Assembly (NCBI RefSeq): GCF_004197395.1
Contig: NZ_SELS01000007.1
Coordinates: forward strand, 62,001-126,000
From: Paraburkholderia sp. UYCP14C
GTDB taxonomy: Bacteria > Pseudomonadota > Gammaproteobacteria > Burkholderiales > Burkholderiaceae
DNA length: 64,000 nucleotides
Direction of reading: 5' to 3'
Position 1 is the first letter of the stretch. Each line of letters begins with the position of its first letter. The translations under genes were made by a program, and so were the position numbers. Shown here piece by piece: positions 7,926-15,727 of this stretch. A model generated the notes under the pieces. The model had not been told where the DNA came from. It did not search any database and saw nothing but the letters and a program-made list of their open reading frames with translations.

Positions 7926-9080
7926 ATGAAACTCGAACAGATCGAAACCCCGGCCGCGTTGATCGACGTCGCGCGGATGCAGAAGAACATTGCGCGGATG
8001 CAGGGGCGGATGAATGCGCTCGGCGTCGCGTTCCGGCCGCACGTGAAGACCACCAAGTGCATCGACGTCGTGCGTGCGCAGATCGCCGCCGGCGCGCGCG
8101 GCATCACGGTGTCGACGCTGAAGGAAGCGGAAGCGTTCTTCGCGGCCGGCGTCGACGACATCCTGTACGCCGTCAGCATGGTTCCGTCGAAGCTGCCCCG
8201 CGCGCTCGCGCTGCGCCGCCAGGGCTGCGATCTGAAGCTCGTGGCCGACAATCCGACCGCCGCCTCGGCGATTGCCGCGTTCGGCGACCAGCACGGCGAA
8301 ACCTTCGAAGTCTGGATCGAGGTCGATACCGACGGCCATCGCTCGGGTATCCAGCCCGAACAGCAGACGCTGCTCGACATCGGGCGGATTCTGCATGAGA
8401 ACGGCGTGAAGGTCGGCGGCGTGATGACCCATGCGGGTTCGAGCTACGAGTTGAATACGCCTGAAGCGCTCGCCGCGCTCGCGGAACAGGAACGCGCGGG
8501 CTGCGTGCGCGCCGCCGAACGCTTGCGCGAAGCGGGCATCCCGTGTCCGGCCGTCAGTGTCGGCTCGACGCCGACCGCGCTCGCCGCGCGGCATCTGGAA
8601 GGCGTCACCGAGGTGCGGGCCGGCGTCTACGTGCTGTTCGATCTGGTCATGCACAACGTGGGAGTCTGCACGCTCGACGACATCGCGCTCAGCGTCCTCA
8701 CGACCGTGATCGGTCATCAGGAAGACAAAGGCTGGGCGATTCTCGACGCCGGCTGGATGGCGCTGAGCCGCGATCGCGGTACGTCGCGGCAGCCGCACGA
8801 TTTCGGTTATGGGCAACCCTGTTTGCTCAATGGCACGTTGCTTCCGGGTTATGTCGTTAGCGGCGCCAATCAGGAGCATGGGATTCTCGCGGCAGTTCAG
8901 GCTCAGGCCGATCCGCAAGCCGATGCCCAGCCCGACGACATCGCGCAGCGCTTTCCTATCGGCATGAAACTGCGCATCATGCCGAACCACGCGTGCGCGA
9001 CCGGCGCGCAGTTCCCCGAGTATCACGCGGTGGCACCGGACGGCAGCAGCGTGGAATGGCAGCGCTTTTACGGCTGGTAA
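7926..9080 (+). CDS. DSD1-type PLP enzyme (D-threonine aldolase / D-serine dehydratase-like)
   Basis: 384 residues from ATG 7926. The N-terminal alanine-racemase-like barrel carries RPHVKTTKC (about residue 40), where the first lysine is expected to bind pyridoxal phosphate. The C-terminal DSD1 domain carries PNHACATGAQF, the His-x-Cys zinc ligand pair of eukaryotic-type D-serine dehydratase and D-threonine aldolase. The expected reaction is cleavage or dehydration of a beta-hydroxy D-amino acid. It is coupled to the HAD gene upstream, suggesting a small D-amino-acid or hydroxy-amino-acid catabolic unit. It ends 9 bp from the convergent hpaR stop. Confidence 0.85.
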   Translation: MKLEQIETPAALIDVARMQKNIARMQGRMNALGVAFRPHVKTTKCIDVVRAQIAAGARGITVSTLKEAEAFFAAGVDDILYAVSMVPSKLPRALALRRQGCDLKLVADNPTAASAIAAFGDQHGETFEVWIEVDTDGHRSGIQPEQQTLLDIGRILHENGVKVGGVMTHAGSSYELNTPEALAALAEQERAGCVRAAERLREAGIPCPAVSVGSTPTALAARHLEGVTEVRAGVYVLFDLVMHNVGVCTLDDIALSVLTTVIGHQEDKGWAILDAGWMALSRDRGTSRQPHDFGYGQPCLLNGTLLPGYVVSGANQEHGILAAVQAQADPQADAQPDDIAQRFPIGMKLRIMPNHACATGAQFPEYHAVAPDGSSVEWQRFYGW

Positions 9081-9089
9081 GCCACCGCG

Positions 9090-9539
9090 TCACTCGTCCT
9101 CTTCCGACAACCCCGCCAGCAGATCGTCGACCGCGCGATAGACGCGCTCGACGATCTCCGGTCCCACCTTGCGCTCGAGTTCGCGATAGTGCGCCTCGAG
9201 ATCCTTCGAAATCACGCGCACCAGTTCCATGCTCGTGTCGGTCAGCGACACGAGCACGCGCCGCTGATCCTCCGCGAAACGCTCCTTCGTCACGAGTTCC
9301 ATGCTCTCCATGCGCGCGAGCACGCCGGCCATGCTCGGACTCGAAATCGTGCAGATGTCGGAGATGTGGCGCGGCTCCATCGGGCCGTGCTCGTTGAGCG
9401 CGCGAATCACTCGCCATTGCTGCTCGGTGAGTCCGTGCGCGGTGATCAACGGACGAAAGCGCTCCATCATTTTTTCGCGGGCGCGCAACAACAGCATCGG
9501 CAGGTTGCGGTGTAAGACTCGGGTGGACGCAGCGGACAT
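9090..9539 (-). CDS. hpaR: MarR-family repressor of homoprotocatechuate degradation
   Basis: 149 residues with the MarR winged helix (RHISDICTISSPSMAGVL, then the wing around AEDQRRVLVSLT). The N-terminal RNLPMLLLRAREKMMERFRP and GLTEQQWRVIRAL segments match HpaR/HpcR. It is transcribed away from the hpa operon, the standard arrangement in which HpaR represses hpaG and its own gene until homoprotocatechuate or 4-hydroxyphenylacetate binds. Operator-like dyads lie in the 149-bp intergenic region. Confidence 0.92.
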   Translation of the reverse strand: MSAASTRVLHRNLPMLLLRAREKMMERFRPLITAHGLTEQQWRVIRALNEHGPMEPRHISDICTISSPSMAGVLARMESMELVTKERFAEDQRRVLVSLTDTSMELVRVISKDLEAHYRELERKVGPEIVERVYRAVDDLLAGLSEEDE

Positions 9540-9607
9540 GTTGGCAAGGAATGAGAAAAAAACGGCCGTCGAAGCTTACGGGAAAACCCGCGATCGACCA
9601 ACAGCCT

Positions 9608-9652
9608 ATTGACCGTCAATCATATCAAGCGGGATACTACTAACATCTTAGT
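9608..9652 (+). promoter_or_regulatory. hpa operon promoter with two candidate HpaR operators
   Basis: TTGACC at 9609-9614 and GATACT at 9633-9638 (18-bp spacer) form a plausible promoter for hpaG1. The -35 box lies inside a perfect dyad, ATTGAC-C-GTCAAT (9608-9620). A second dyad, ACTAA-CATC-TTAGT (9639-9652), immediately follows the -10. A repressor at either site would block RNA polymerase. Assignment to HpaR is inferred from the divergent gene. Confidence 0.55.
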
Positions 9653-9688
9653 GTTTTCGCCGAACTTTCGCCACGAGGCCGCGCAATT

Positions 9689-10462
9689 ATGTTTGCCCTT
9701 GCCGATCATCTGCTGCATCCCGAAGGCGACGCGCTGCCTCGCGACGTGGACGCGCACACGGCGGCCGCGTTGCTGGCGCGCGGCGTCGCGTGTCGCGCGC
9801 CGGTCAGCGGCGCCGTGTACGGCACCTTGCTGAACGATCGCGCCGCCTTGAACGCGCTGGGCGACGCCATGCATGCGGCGCCGTACAAGGCGCCGCCGAA
9901 CGCGCCGATTCTATATCTGAAGCCGCGCAATACGCTGGCCGGGCATCGGGCGCGCGTGGTCGTGCCGGACAACACGCTCGGCGTCGAGGTCGGCGCGTCG
10001 CTCGGCATCGTGATCGGCCGGACCGCGACGCGCGTCGGCGTCGAGCGCGCGGCGGACCATATCGCCGGCTATACGCTGGTCGGCGACCTGAGCGTGCCGC
10101 ATACCAACGTGTATCGCCCCAACGTGCGGCTGCGCGCACGCGACGGCTTCTGCGTGATCGGACCGGCGCTCGTCGCCGCGCGCCATGTCACTGCGCCCGA
10201 TCGGCTCGACATCGCGGTCTCGCTGAACGGCGCCGAGCCGTTCACGGCAAGCACCGCAACGTCGGTGCGCAACGTCGCGCAATTGCTTGCCGATGTCACC
10301 GACTTCATGACACTGAACGCGGGCGACGTGCTCACACTCGGCGTTCGGCACGGCTCGCCGGTCGCGCACATCGGCGATACGGCCACCCTGTCGATCGGCA
10401 CGTTGCCGCCTCTAACCGTATCGTTCGTGGGCCTCGATCAACACAACGGAGAACAGTCATGA
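9689..10462 (+). CDS. hpaG1: HpaG N-terminal-type subunit (fumarylacetoacetase family)
   Basis: 257 residues of the fumarylacetoacetate-hydrolase fold. In E. coli the equivalent domain is the first half of bifunctional HpaG; here it is a separate gene. Its expected role is decarboxylation of 5-oxopent-3-ene-1,2,5-tricarboxylate in the homoprotocatechuate meta pathway. Conserved stretches are LKPRNTLAGHR, GVEVGASLGIVIG and the VGDLSVPHTNVYRPNVRLRA segment. The stop overlaps the start of hpaG2 (ATGA at 10459-10462), so the two are translationally coupled. Confidence 0.9.
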   Translation: MFALADHLLHPEGDALPRDVDAHTAAALLARGVACRAPVSGAVYGTLLNDRAALNALGDAMHAAPYKAPPNAPILYLKPRNTLAGHRARVVVPDNTLGVEVGASLGIVIGRTATRVGVERAADHIAGYTLVGDLSVPHTNVYRPNVRLRARDGFCVIGPALVAARHVTAPDRLDIAVSLNGAEPFTASTATSVRNVAQLLADVTDFMTLNAGDVLTLGVRHGSPVAHIGDTATLSIGTLPPLTVSFVGLDQHNGEQS

Positions 10463-11217
10463 TGCGCGGCCGCGTCGCCTATGCGGGAGCGATTCACGAA
10501 GCGTATCCGCACGAGCAGGGAGTACGTCTCGCCGATGGCCGCGTACGCCGCGAGGACGAAGTAGTCTGGCTCGCGCCGATCGAAGTCGGCACGATCTTCG
10601 CGCTCGGCCTGAACTACGCGGAGCACGCGAAGGAACTGCAGTTCAGCAAGCAGGAAGAGCCGCTGGTGTTTCTGAAGGGACCGGGCACGGTACTCGGCCA
10701 TCGCGGCGTCACGCGCCGCCCCGCCGATGTCACGTTCATGCATTACGAGTGCGAACTCGCGGTCGTGATCGGGCGAACCGCGCAAAACGTCGAACGTGAA
10801 AACGCCATGCAGCATGTGGCTGGCTACATGATCGCGAACGACTACGCGATTCGCGATTACCTCGAAAACTACTATCGCCCGAATCTGCGTGTGAAGAATC
10901 GCGACGGCGGCACGGTGCTCGGTCCCTGGTTCGTCGACGCCGCCGACATCGCCGACGTCACGCAACTCGAACTGCGCACGTACGTGAACGGCACGCGTCA
11001 GCAATGCGGCAATACGCGCGACCTCGTCACCGGCATCCCGGCGCTGATCGAATACCTGAGCGGCTTCATGACGCTCGCGCCCGGCGACGTGATCCTGACC
11101 GGCACGCCCGAAGGCATCGTCAACGTCAACGCGGGCGATGAAGTCGTCTGCGAAATCGACGGCCTCGGCCGTCTCGTCAATACGATCGCATCGGACGCGG
11201 ACTTCCGTCCCGCCTGA
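10459..11217 (+). CDS. hpaG2: HpaG C-terminal-type subunit (2-hydroxyhepta-2,4-diene-1,7-dioate isomerase)
   Basis: 252 residues, fumarylacetoacetase family. LGLNYAEHAKE, the metal-binding Glu pair in MHYECELAVVIGR, and LTGTPEGIVNVNAGDEV are all in place. It starts at ATG 10459 overlapping the hpaG1 stop, with GGAG at 10448-10451; an alternative ATG follows immediately at 10462. It corresponds to the second half of E. coli HpaG and isomerises HHDD to 2-oxohept-3-enedioate. Confidence 0.92.
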   Translation: MMRGRVAYAGAIHEAYPHEQGVRLADGRVRREDEVVWLAPIEVGTIFALGLNYAEHAKELQFSKQEEPLVFLKGPGTVLGHRGVTRRPADVTFMHYECELAVVIGRTAQNVERENAMQHVAGYMIANDYAIRDYLENYYRPNLRVKNRDGGTVLGPWFVDAADIADVTQLELRTYVNGTRQQCGNTRDLVTGIPALIEYLSGFMTLAPGDVILTGTPEGIVNVNAGDEVVCEIDGLGRLVNTIASDADFRPA

Positions 11218-11257
11218 TGGACAGCAAAAACCCAGCGAACCGCGAAAGGACAAGGCA

Positions 11258-12715
11258 ATGCCGATCGACCATCTGATCAACGGCGAGGCGTGCGCCTCGA
11301 GTGACTATTTCGAAACCGTCAATCCGGCCACCCAGGAAGTGCTTGGCGAAGTCGCGCGCGGCGGCGCGAAGGAAGTCGATGCGGCCGTGCAGGCGGCCAA
11401 AGGCGCCTTCCCCGCCTGGGCCGCGAAGCCCGCCGCGGAACGCGCGAAGCTGATCCGCAAGCTCGGCGAGCTGATCACGAAACACGTGCCGGAAATCTCG
11501 GAGACCGAAACGAAGGACACCGGCCAGACGATCTCGCAGACCCGCAAGCAACTGGTGCCGCGCGCGGCCGACAACTTCAGCTATTTCGCCGAGATGTGCA
11601 CGCGCGTCGACGGCCACACGTACCCGACCGACTCGCATCTGAACTACACGCTGTTTCATCCGGTCGGCGTGTGCGCGCTGATCTCGCCGTGGAACGTGCC
11701 GTTCATGACGGCCACCTGGAAGGTCGCGCCCTGCCTCGCGTTCGGCAACACGGCCGTGCTGAAGATGAGCGAACTGTCGCCGCTCACTGCCTCGATGCTC
11801 GGCAAGCTCGCGCTCGAAGCGGGCATTCCGGCGGGCGTGCTGAACGTCGTGCACGGCTATGGCAAGGAAACGGGCGAACCTCTGGTCGCGCATCGCGACG
11901 TGCATGCGGTGTCGTTCACCGGATCGACCGCGACCGGCAATCGCATCGTGCAAACCGCCGGCCTGAAGAAGTTCTCGATGGAGCTTGGCGGCAAGTCGCC
12001 GTTCGTGATCTTCGATGACGCCGACTTCGAACGCGCGCTCGACGCCGCGGTGTTCATGATCTTCTCGAACAATGGCGAACGCTGCACCGCGGGCTCGCGC
12101 ATTCTCGTGCAGCGCTCCATTTACGCGCGGTTTGCCGAGCGCTTCGTCGAGCGCGCGAAGCGCCTGACGGTCGGCGATCCGCTTGCGGACAGCACGATCG
12201 TCGGCCCGATGATCAGCCAGGGGCATCTGGCGAAAGTACGCAGCTATATCGAGCTTGGCCCGAAGGAAGGCGCGACGCTTGCGTGCGGCGGGCTCGATAC
12301 GCCCGATCTGCCCGAGGCGCTGCGCCGTGGCAACTTCGTCACGCCGACCGTGTTCGTCGACGTCGACAACCGTATGCGCATCGCGCAGGAAGAGATCTTC
12401 GGACCGGTCGCGTGCCTGATTCCGTTCGACGACGAAGCCGACGCGATCCGTCTCGCCAACGATATTTCGTATGGTCTGTCGAGCTATATCTGGACCGAGA
12501 ACACCGGCCGCGCGTTGCGTGTGGCGGCCGCCGTCGAAGCCGGCATGTGCTTCGTGAACAGCCAGAACGTGCGCGATCTGCGTCAGCCGTTCGGTGGCAC
12601 CAAGGCGTCGGGTGTGGGGCGTGAAGGCGGGACGTGGAGCTACGAAGTGTTCCTCGAACCGAAGAACGTCTGCGTGTCGCTCGGCTCGCACCATATTCCG
12701 CGCTGGGGCGTCTAA
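11258..12715 (+). CDS. hpaE: 5-carboxymethyl-2-hydroxymuconate semialdehyde dehydrogenase
   Basis: 485 residues from ATG 11258 with AAGGA ten bases upstream. It is an NAD-dependent aldehyde dehydrogenase: SPWNVPFMTATWKVAPCLA binds cofactor, SFTGSTATG is the nucleotide loop, MELGGKSPF holds the catalytic glutamate and NNGERCTAGSRI the catalytic cysteine (about residue 285). It oxidises the ring-cleavage product of HpaD to CHM. It lies 40 bp after hpaG2 and 14 bp before hpaD. Confidence 0.95.
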   Translation: MPIDHLINGEACASSDYFETVNPATQEVLGEVARGGAKEVDAAVQAAKGAFPAWAAKPAAERAKLIRKLGELITKHVPEISETETKDTGQTISQTRKQLVPRAADNFSYFAEMCTRVDGHTYPTDSHLNYTLFHPVGVCALISPWNVPFMTATWKVAPCLAFGNTAVLKMSELSPLTASMLGKLALEAGIPAGVLNVVHGYGKETGEPLVAHRDVHAVSFTGSTATGNRIVQTAGLKKFSMELGGKSPFVIFDDADFERALDAAVFMIFSNNGERCTAGSRILVQRSIYARFAERFVERAKRLTVGDPLADSTIVGPMISQGHLAKVRSYIELGPKEGATLACGGLDTPDLPEALRRGNFVTPTVFVDVDNRMRIAQEEIFGPVACLIPFDDEADAIRLANDISYGLSSYIWTENTGRALRVAAAVEAGMCFVNSQNVRDLRQPFGGTKASGVGREGGTWSYEVFLEPKNVCVSLGSHHIPRWGV

Positions 12716-12729
12716 TCGAGGAGACCGCG

Positions 12730-13593
12730 ATGGGCAAGCTCGCATTGGCAGCAAAAATCACCCACGTGCCGTCGATGTATCTGTCGGAACTCGACGGACC
12801 GCACAAGGGTTGCCGTCAGGCCGCGATCGACGGACACCATGAGATCGGCCGACGCTGTCGCGAACTCGGCGTCGATACAATCGTCGTGTTCGACGTGCAC
12901 TGGCTCGTGAACAGCGAATACCACATCAATTGCGCGCCGAAGTTCGAAGGTGTGTACACGAGCAACGAGCTGCCGCATTTCATCAAAAACATGCCGTACG
13001 CGTACCCCGGCAACGTCGGGCTGGGTCAGATCATCGCGGACGTCGCCAACGAAATGGGCGTGAAAAGCCGCGCGCACAGCGAAACCACGCTCGAGCTCGA
13101 ATACGGCACGCTGGTGCCGATGCGCTATATGAACGGCGACCAGCACTTCAAGACGGTGTCGATTGCAGGCTGGTGCATGTGGCACGACCTCGCGACCAGC
13201 GCGCGCTTCGGCCTCGCAGTGCGCAAGGCCATCGAGGAACGCTACGACGGCACCGTGGCCATACTCGCGAGCGGCTCGCTGTCGCATCACTTCGCGAACA
13301 ACGGCACCGCCGAGGAGTTCATGCACAAAGTCTGGAGCCCCTTCCTCGAACAGATGGATCGCAGCGTGGTGCGCATGTGGGAAGCGGGCGACTGGAAGAC
13401 CTTCTGCGAAATGCTGCCGCTCTACAACGAGAAATGCTGGGGCGAAGGCGGCATGCACGATACCGCGATGCTGCTGGGCGCGCTCGGCTGGGATCGCTAC
13501 GACGGCAAGGTCGAAGTCGTCACGCCATATTTCGGCAGTTCGGGCACCGGCCAGATCAACGCGATCTTCCCGGTCACACCGCTTCCCGTCTGA
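12730..13593 (+). CDS. hpaD: 3,4-dihydroxyphenylacetate 2,3-dioxygenase
   Basis: 287 residues, a class III (LigB-type) extradiol ring-cleavage dioxygenase. The N-terminal AAKITHVPSMYLSELDGPHKG supplies the first iron-ligand histidine, FDVHWLVNSEYHI the second, and ELEYGTLVPMRYM the glutamate region; GSLSHHF is the conserved Ser-His-His catalytic patch. Fe(II) would be the cofactor. Start ATG 12730 has GAGGAGA just upstream. It opens homoprotocatechuate, the committed step of the pathway. Confidence 0.95.
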   Translation: MGKLALAAKITHVPSMYLSELDGPHKGCRQAAIDGHHEIGRRCRELGVDTIVVFDVHWLVNSEYHINCAPKFEGVYTSNELPHFIKNMPYAYPGNVGLGQIIADVANEMGVKSRAHSETTLELEYGTLVPMRYMNGDQHFKTVSIAGWCMWHDLATSARFGLAVRKAIEERYDGTVAILASGSLSHHFANNGTAEEFMHKVWSPFLEQMDRSVVRMWEAGDWKTFCEMLPLYNEKCWGEGGMHDTAMLLGALGWDRYDGKVEVVTPYFGSSGTGQINAIFPVTPLPV

Positions 13594-13612
13594 CACTCGC
13601 GAAGGAATCGCC

Positions 13613-14011
13613 ATGCCTCACCTGACACTCGAATACAGCGCCAACCTTGCGGATGCGCAACGCGTCGGCGAACTTTGCAAAGACCTCGCGCAGTGCCTCG
13701 ACGCGCAGCGCGACAACGGCGAGCGCGTCTATCCGCTCGGCGGCATTCGCGTGCGCGCGCTGCGCTGCGACCAGTACTGCATCGCCGATGGGCGCCCCGA
13801 CGCCGCGTTTCTGCACGCCAACCTGAAGATCGGCGCAGGCCGCTCCGAGGCTGTCAGGAAGGCGACCGGCGACGCGCTGTTCGCGCTGATCAAGCAGCGC
13901 TTCGCCACCGAGTTCGAACGGCAGGGACTCGCGTTGTCGCTCGAAATCAACGAGTTCAGCGAAGCGGGCACGTGGAAGCACAACAATCTGCACGCGCGGC
14001 TGAAGGGCTGA
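13613..14011 (+). CDS. hpaF: 5-carboxymethyl-2-hydroxymuconate delta-isomerase
   Basis: 132 residues from ATG 13613. The N-terminal [12 protein letters not shown] gives the catalytic Pro-2 expected in the tautomerase superfamily (CHMI). The central [28 protein letters not shown] and the C-terminal ALSLEINEF segments match HpaF. It acts as a trimer and isomerises CHM to COHED. It sits between hpaD and hpaH, within the same operon. Confidence 0.93.
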   Translation: MPHLTLEYSANLADAQRVGELCKDLAQCLDAQRDNGERVYPLGGIRVRALRCDQYCIADGRPDAAFLHANLKIGAGRSEAVRKATGDALFALIKQRFATEFERQGLALSLEINEFSEAGTWKHNNLHARLKG

Positions 14012-14018
14012 CATCATC

Positions 14019-14822
14019 ATGCTAGACGAACAAACCATTCGCGACCTCGCGGCGCAACTCGATCAAGCGGAAAAGAGCCGCACGCAGCTGCGCCATTTTT
14101 CCGCGCAGTATCCACAGATGACCGTACAGGACGGCTACGCGATTCAACGCGAGTGGGTCAAGCTGAAGCTCGCCGAAGGGCACGTGATCAAGGGCAGGAA
14201 GATCGGCCTGACGTCGCGCGCGATGCAGCGCTCGTCGCAGATCGACGAGCCCGATTACGCGCCGTTGCTCGACAGCATGTTCATCGACAGCGGCCAGGAC
14301 ATTCGCACGGATCGCTTCATCGCGCCGCGCGTCGAAGTGGAGCTCGCGTTCGTATTGAGCCAACCGCTGAAGGGCCCCGGCGTGACGCTGTTCGACGTGC
14401 TCGACGCGACCGCGTACGTGACGCCGGCCGTCGAAATCATCGACGCGCGCATCGAGCAGTTCGATCGCGATACGCGCGCACCGCGCAAGGTCTACGACAC
14501 GATCTCCGATTTCGCCGCGAACGCGGGCGTCGTGCTCGGCGGCCGGCCCGTGCGGCCGCTCGACGTCGACCTGCGCTGGGTCGGCGCGCTGCTGTACAGG
14601 AACGGCGCGGTCGAGGAAAGCGGGCTCGCGGCGGCGGTGCTCAACCATCCGGCCACCGGCGTCGCGTGGCTCGCGAACAAAATTGCTCCGTACGACGAAT
14701 CATTGAACGCCGGCGACGTGATCCTGAGCGGCTCGTTCACGAGCCCGATTCCGGCACGCGCGGGCGACACGTTCCACGTCGACTATGGCCCGCTCGGCGG
14801 CATCGGTTTGAATTTCATCTGA
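14019..14822 (+). CDS. hpaH: 2-oxohept-4-ene-1,7-dioate hydratase
   Basis: 267 residues, MhpD/HpaH hydratase family with a fumarylacetoacetase-like fold. Key stretches are [32 protein letters not shown] (metal ligands), [13 protein letters not shown] and [12 protein letters not shown] near the end. It adds water to 2-oxohept-4-enedioate, making the substrate for HpaI. It lies 7 bp after hpaF and 10 bp before hpaI, and is almost certainly co-transcribed with both. Confidence 0.94.
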   Translation: MLDEQTIRDLAAQLDQAEKSRTQLRHFSAQYPQMTVQDGYAIQREWVKLKLAEGHVIKGRKIGLTSRAMQRSSQIDEPDYAPLLDSMFIDSGQDIRTDRFIAPRVEVELAFVLSQPLKGPGVTLFDVLDATAYVTPAVEIIDARIEQFDRDTRAPRKVYDTISDFAANAGVVLGGRPVRPLDVDLRWVGALLYRNGAVEESGLAAAVLNHPATGVAWLANKIAPYDESLNAGDVILSGSFTSPIPARAGDTFHVDYGPLGGIGLNFI

Positions 14823-14832
14823 GAGCATCGCT

Positions 14833-15636
14833 ATGTCCGTGCCGACCAACCCCTTCAAACGCGCGCTTGCCGAAGGCAAACCGCAATTCGGCCTGTGGGC
14901 CGCGCTCGCCGACGCCTATGTGACCGAGCTGCTCGCCACCGCCGGCTTCGACTGGCTGCTGATCGACAACGAGCACGCGCCGAACGACGTGCGTAGCACG
15001 CTGTCGCAATTGCAGGCCGTCGCCGCGTATCCGTCGCATCCGGTCGTGCGGCCGGTGAAGAGCGACGCCGCGCTGATCAAGCAGTTGCTCGACATCGGCG
15101 CGCAAACGCTGCTGCTGCCGATGATCGACACGGCCGCGCAAGCGCTCGATGCGGTCGCGGCCACGCGCTATCCGCCGCAGGGCATTCGCGGCGTCGGCAG
15201 CGCGCTCGCGCGTGCCTCGCGCTGGAATCGCGTGCCCGACTATCTGACCACCGCGGCCGACGAACTGTGCGTGATCGTGCAGGCGGAGACCGTGCAGAGC
15301 CTCGGCAATCTCGCGGAGATCGCGCGCGTCGATGGCGTCGATGGCGTGTTTTTCGGGCCGTCCGATCTGAGCGCGTCGATGGGATTGCTCGGCAAACCGG
15401 GCGACGCGCGCGTGCGCGACACGATCCGTCGCGGCATCGATACCGTGCGCGGTGCGGGCAAGGCAGCGGGCGTGCTCGCCCCTGATCCCGCGCTAGCGGG
15501 CGACTATCTGGCGGCGGGCGCGAGCTTCGTCGCGGTCGGCACCGACACCGGCTTGCTGAGCCGCGCAGCCGCGGATCTCGCCGCGTCGTACAAGAACACG
15601 GCAGCGATGGCGCCGCAGGTCAAAGGCGGGTATTGA
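14833..15636 (+). CDS. hpaI: 4-hydroxy-2-oxoheptane-1,7-dioate aldolase
   Basis: 267 residues, class II metal-dependent HpcH/HpaI aldolase. [11 protein letters not shown] (Glu/His active site), the PVVRPVK-type strand [17 protein letters not shown], and [12 protein letters not shown] (metal-binding Asp) are all clear, with [14 protein letters not shown] as the loop around the substrate arginine. It cleaves HKHD to pyruvate and succinate semialdehyde, finishing the pathway. It is the last gene of the operon and is followed by a hairpin. No hpaB/hpaC monooxygenase or hpaX transporter lies in the window. Confidence 0.95.
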   Translation: MSVPTNPFKRALAEGKPQFGLWAALADAYVTELLATAGFDWLLIDNEHAPNDVRSTLSQLQAVAAYPSHPVVRPVKSDAALIKQLLDIGAQTLLLPMIDTAAQALDAVAATRYPPQGIRGVGSALARASRWNRVPDYLTTAADELCVIVQAETVQSLGNLAEIARVDGVDGVFFGPSDLSASMGLLGKPGDARVRDTIRRGIDTVRGAGKAAGVLAPDPALAGDYLAAGASFVAVGTDTGLLSRAAADLAASYKNTAAMAPQVKGGY

Positions 15637-15680
15637 GGCAAGAAAATCCGCAACGAAAGCCAAACCGAAAGCCAACAAAA

Positions 15681-15714
15681 GCCGCGAGACGCCCGACTTA
15701 CCCGCGCTCGCGGC
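15681..15714. terminator. Hairpin between hpaI and the GGDEF-EAL gene
   Basis: GCCGCGAG (15681-15688) pairs with CTCGCGGC (15707-15714) over an 18-nt loop; a pyrimidine-rich stretch follows on the plus strand. It lies between convergent genes and can serve both. Confidence 0.5.
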
Positions 15715-15727
15715 CTTCCACTTTCCC

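Noticed and set aside
9790-11217. One long frame covering hpaG1 and hpaG2 as a possible fusion
   Set aside because: The first part is a shadow of hpaG1 in another frame; the real hpaG2 begins at 10459 with its own ribosome site.
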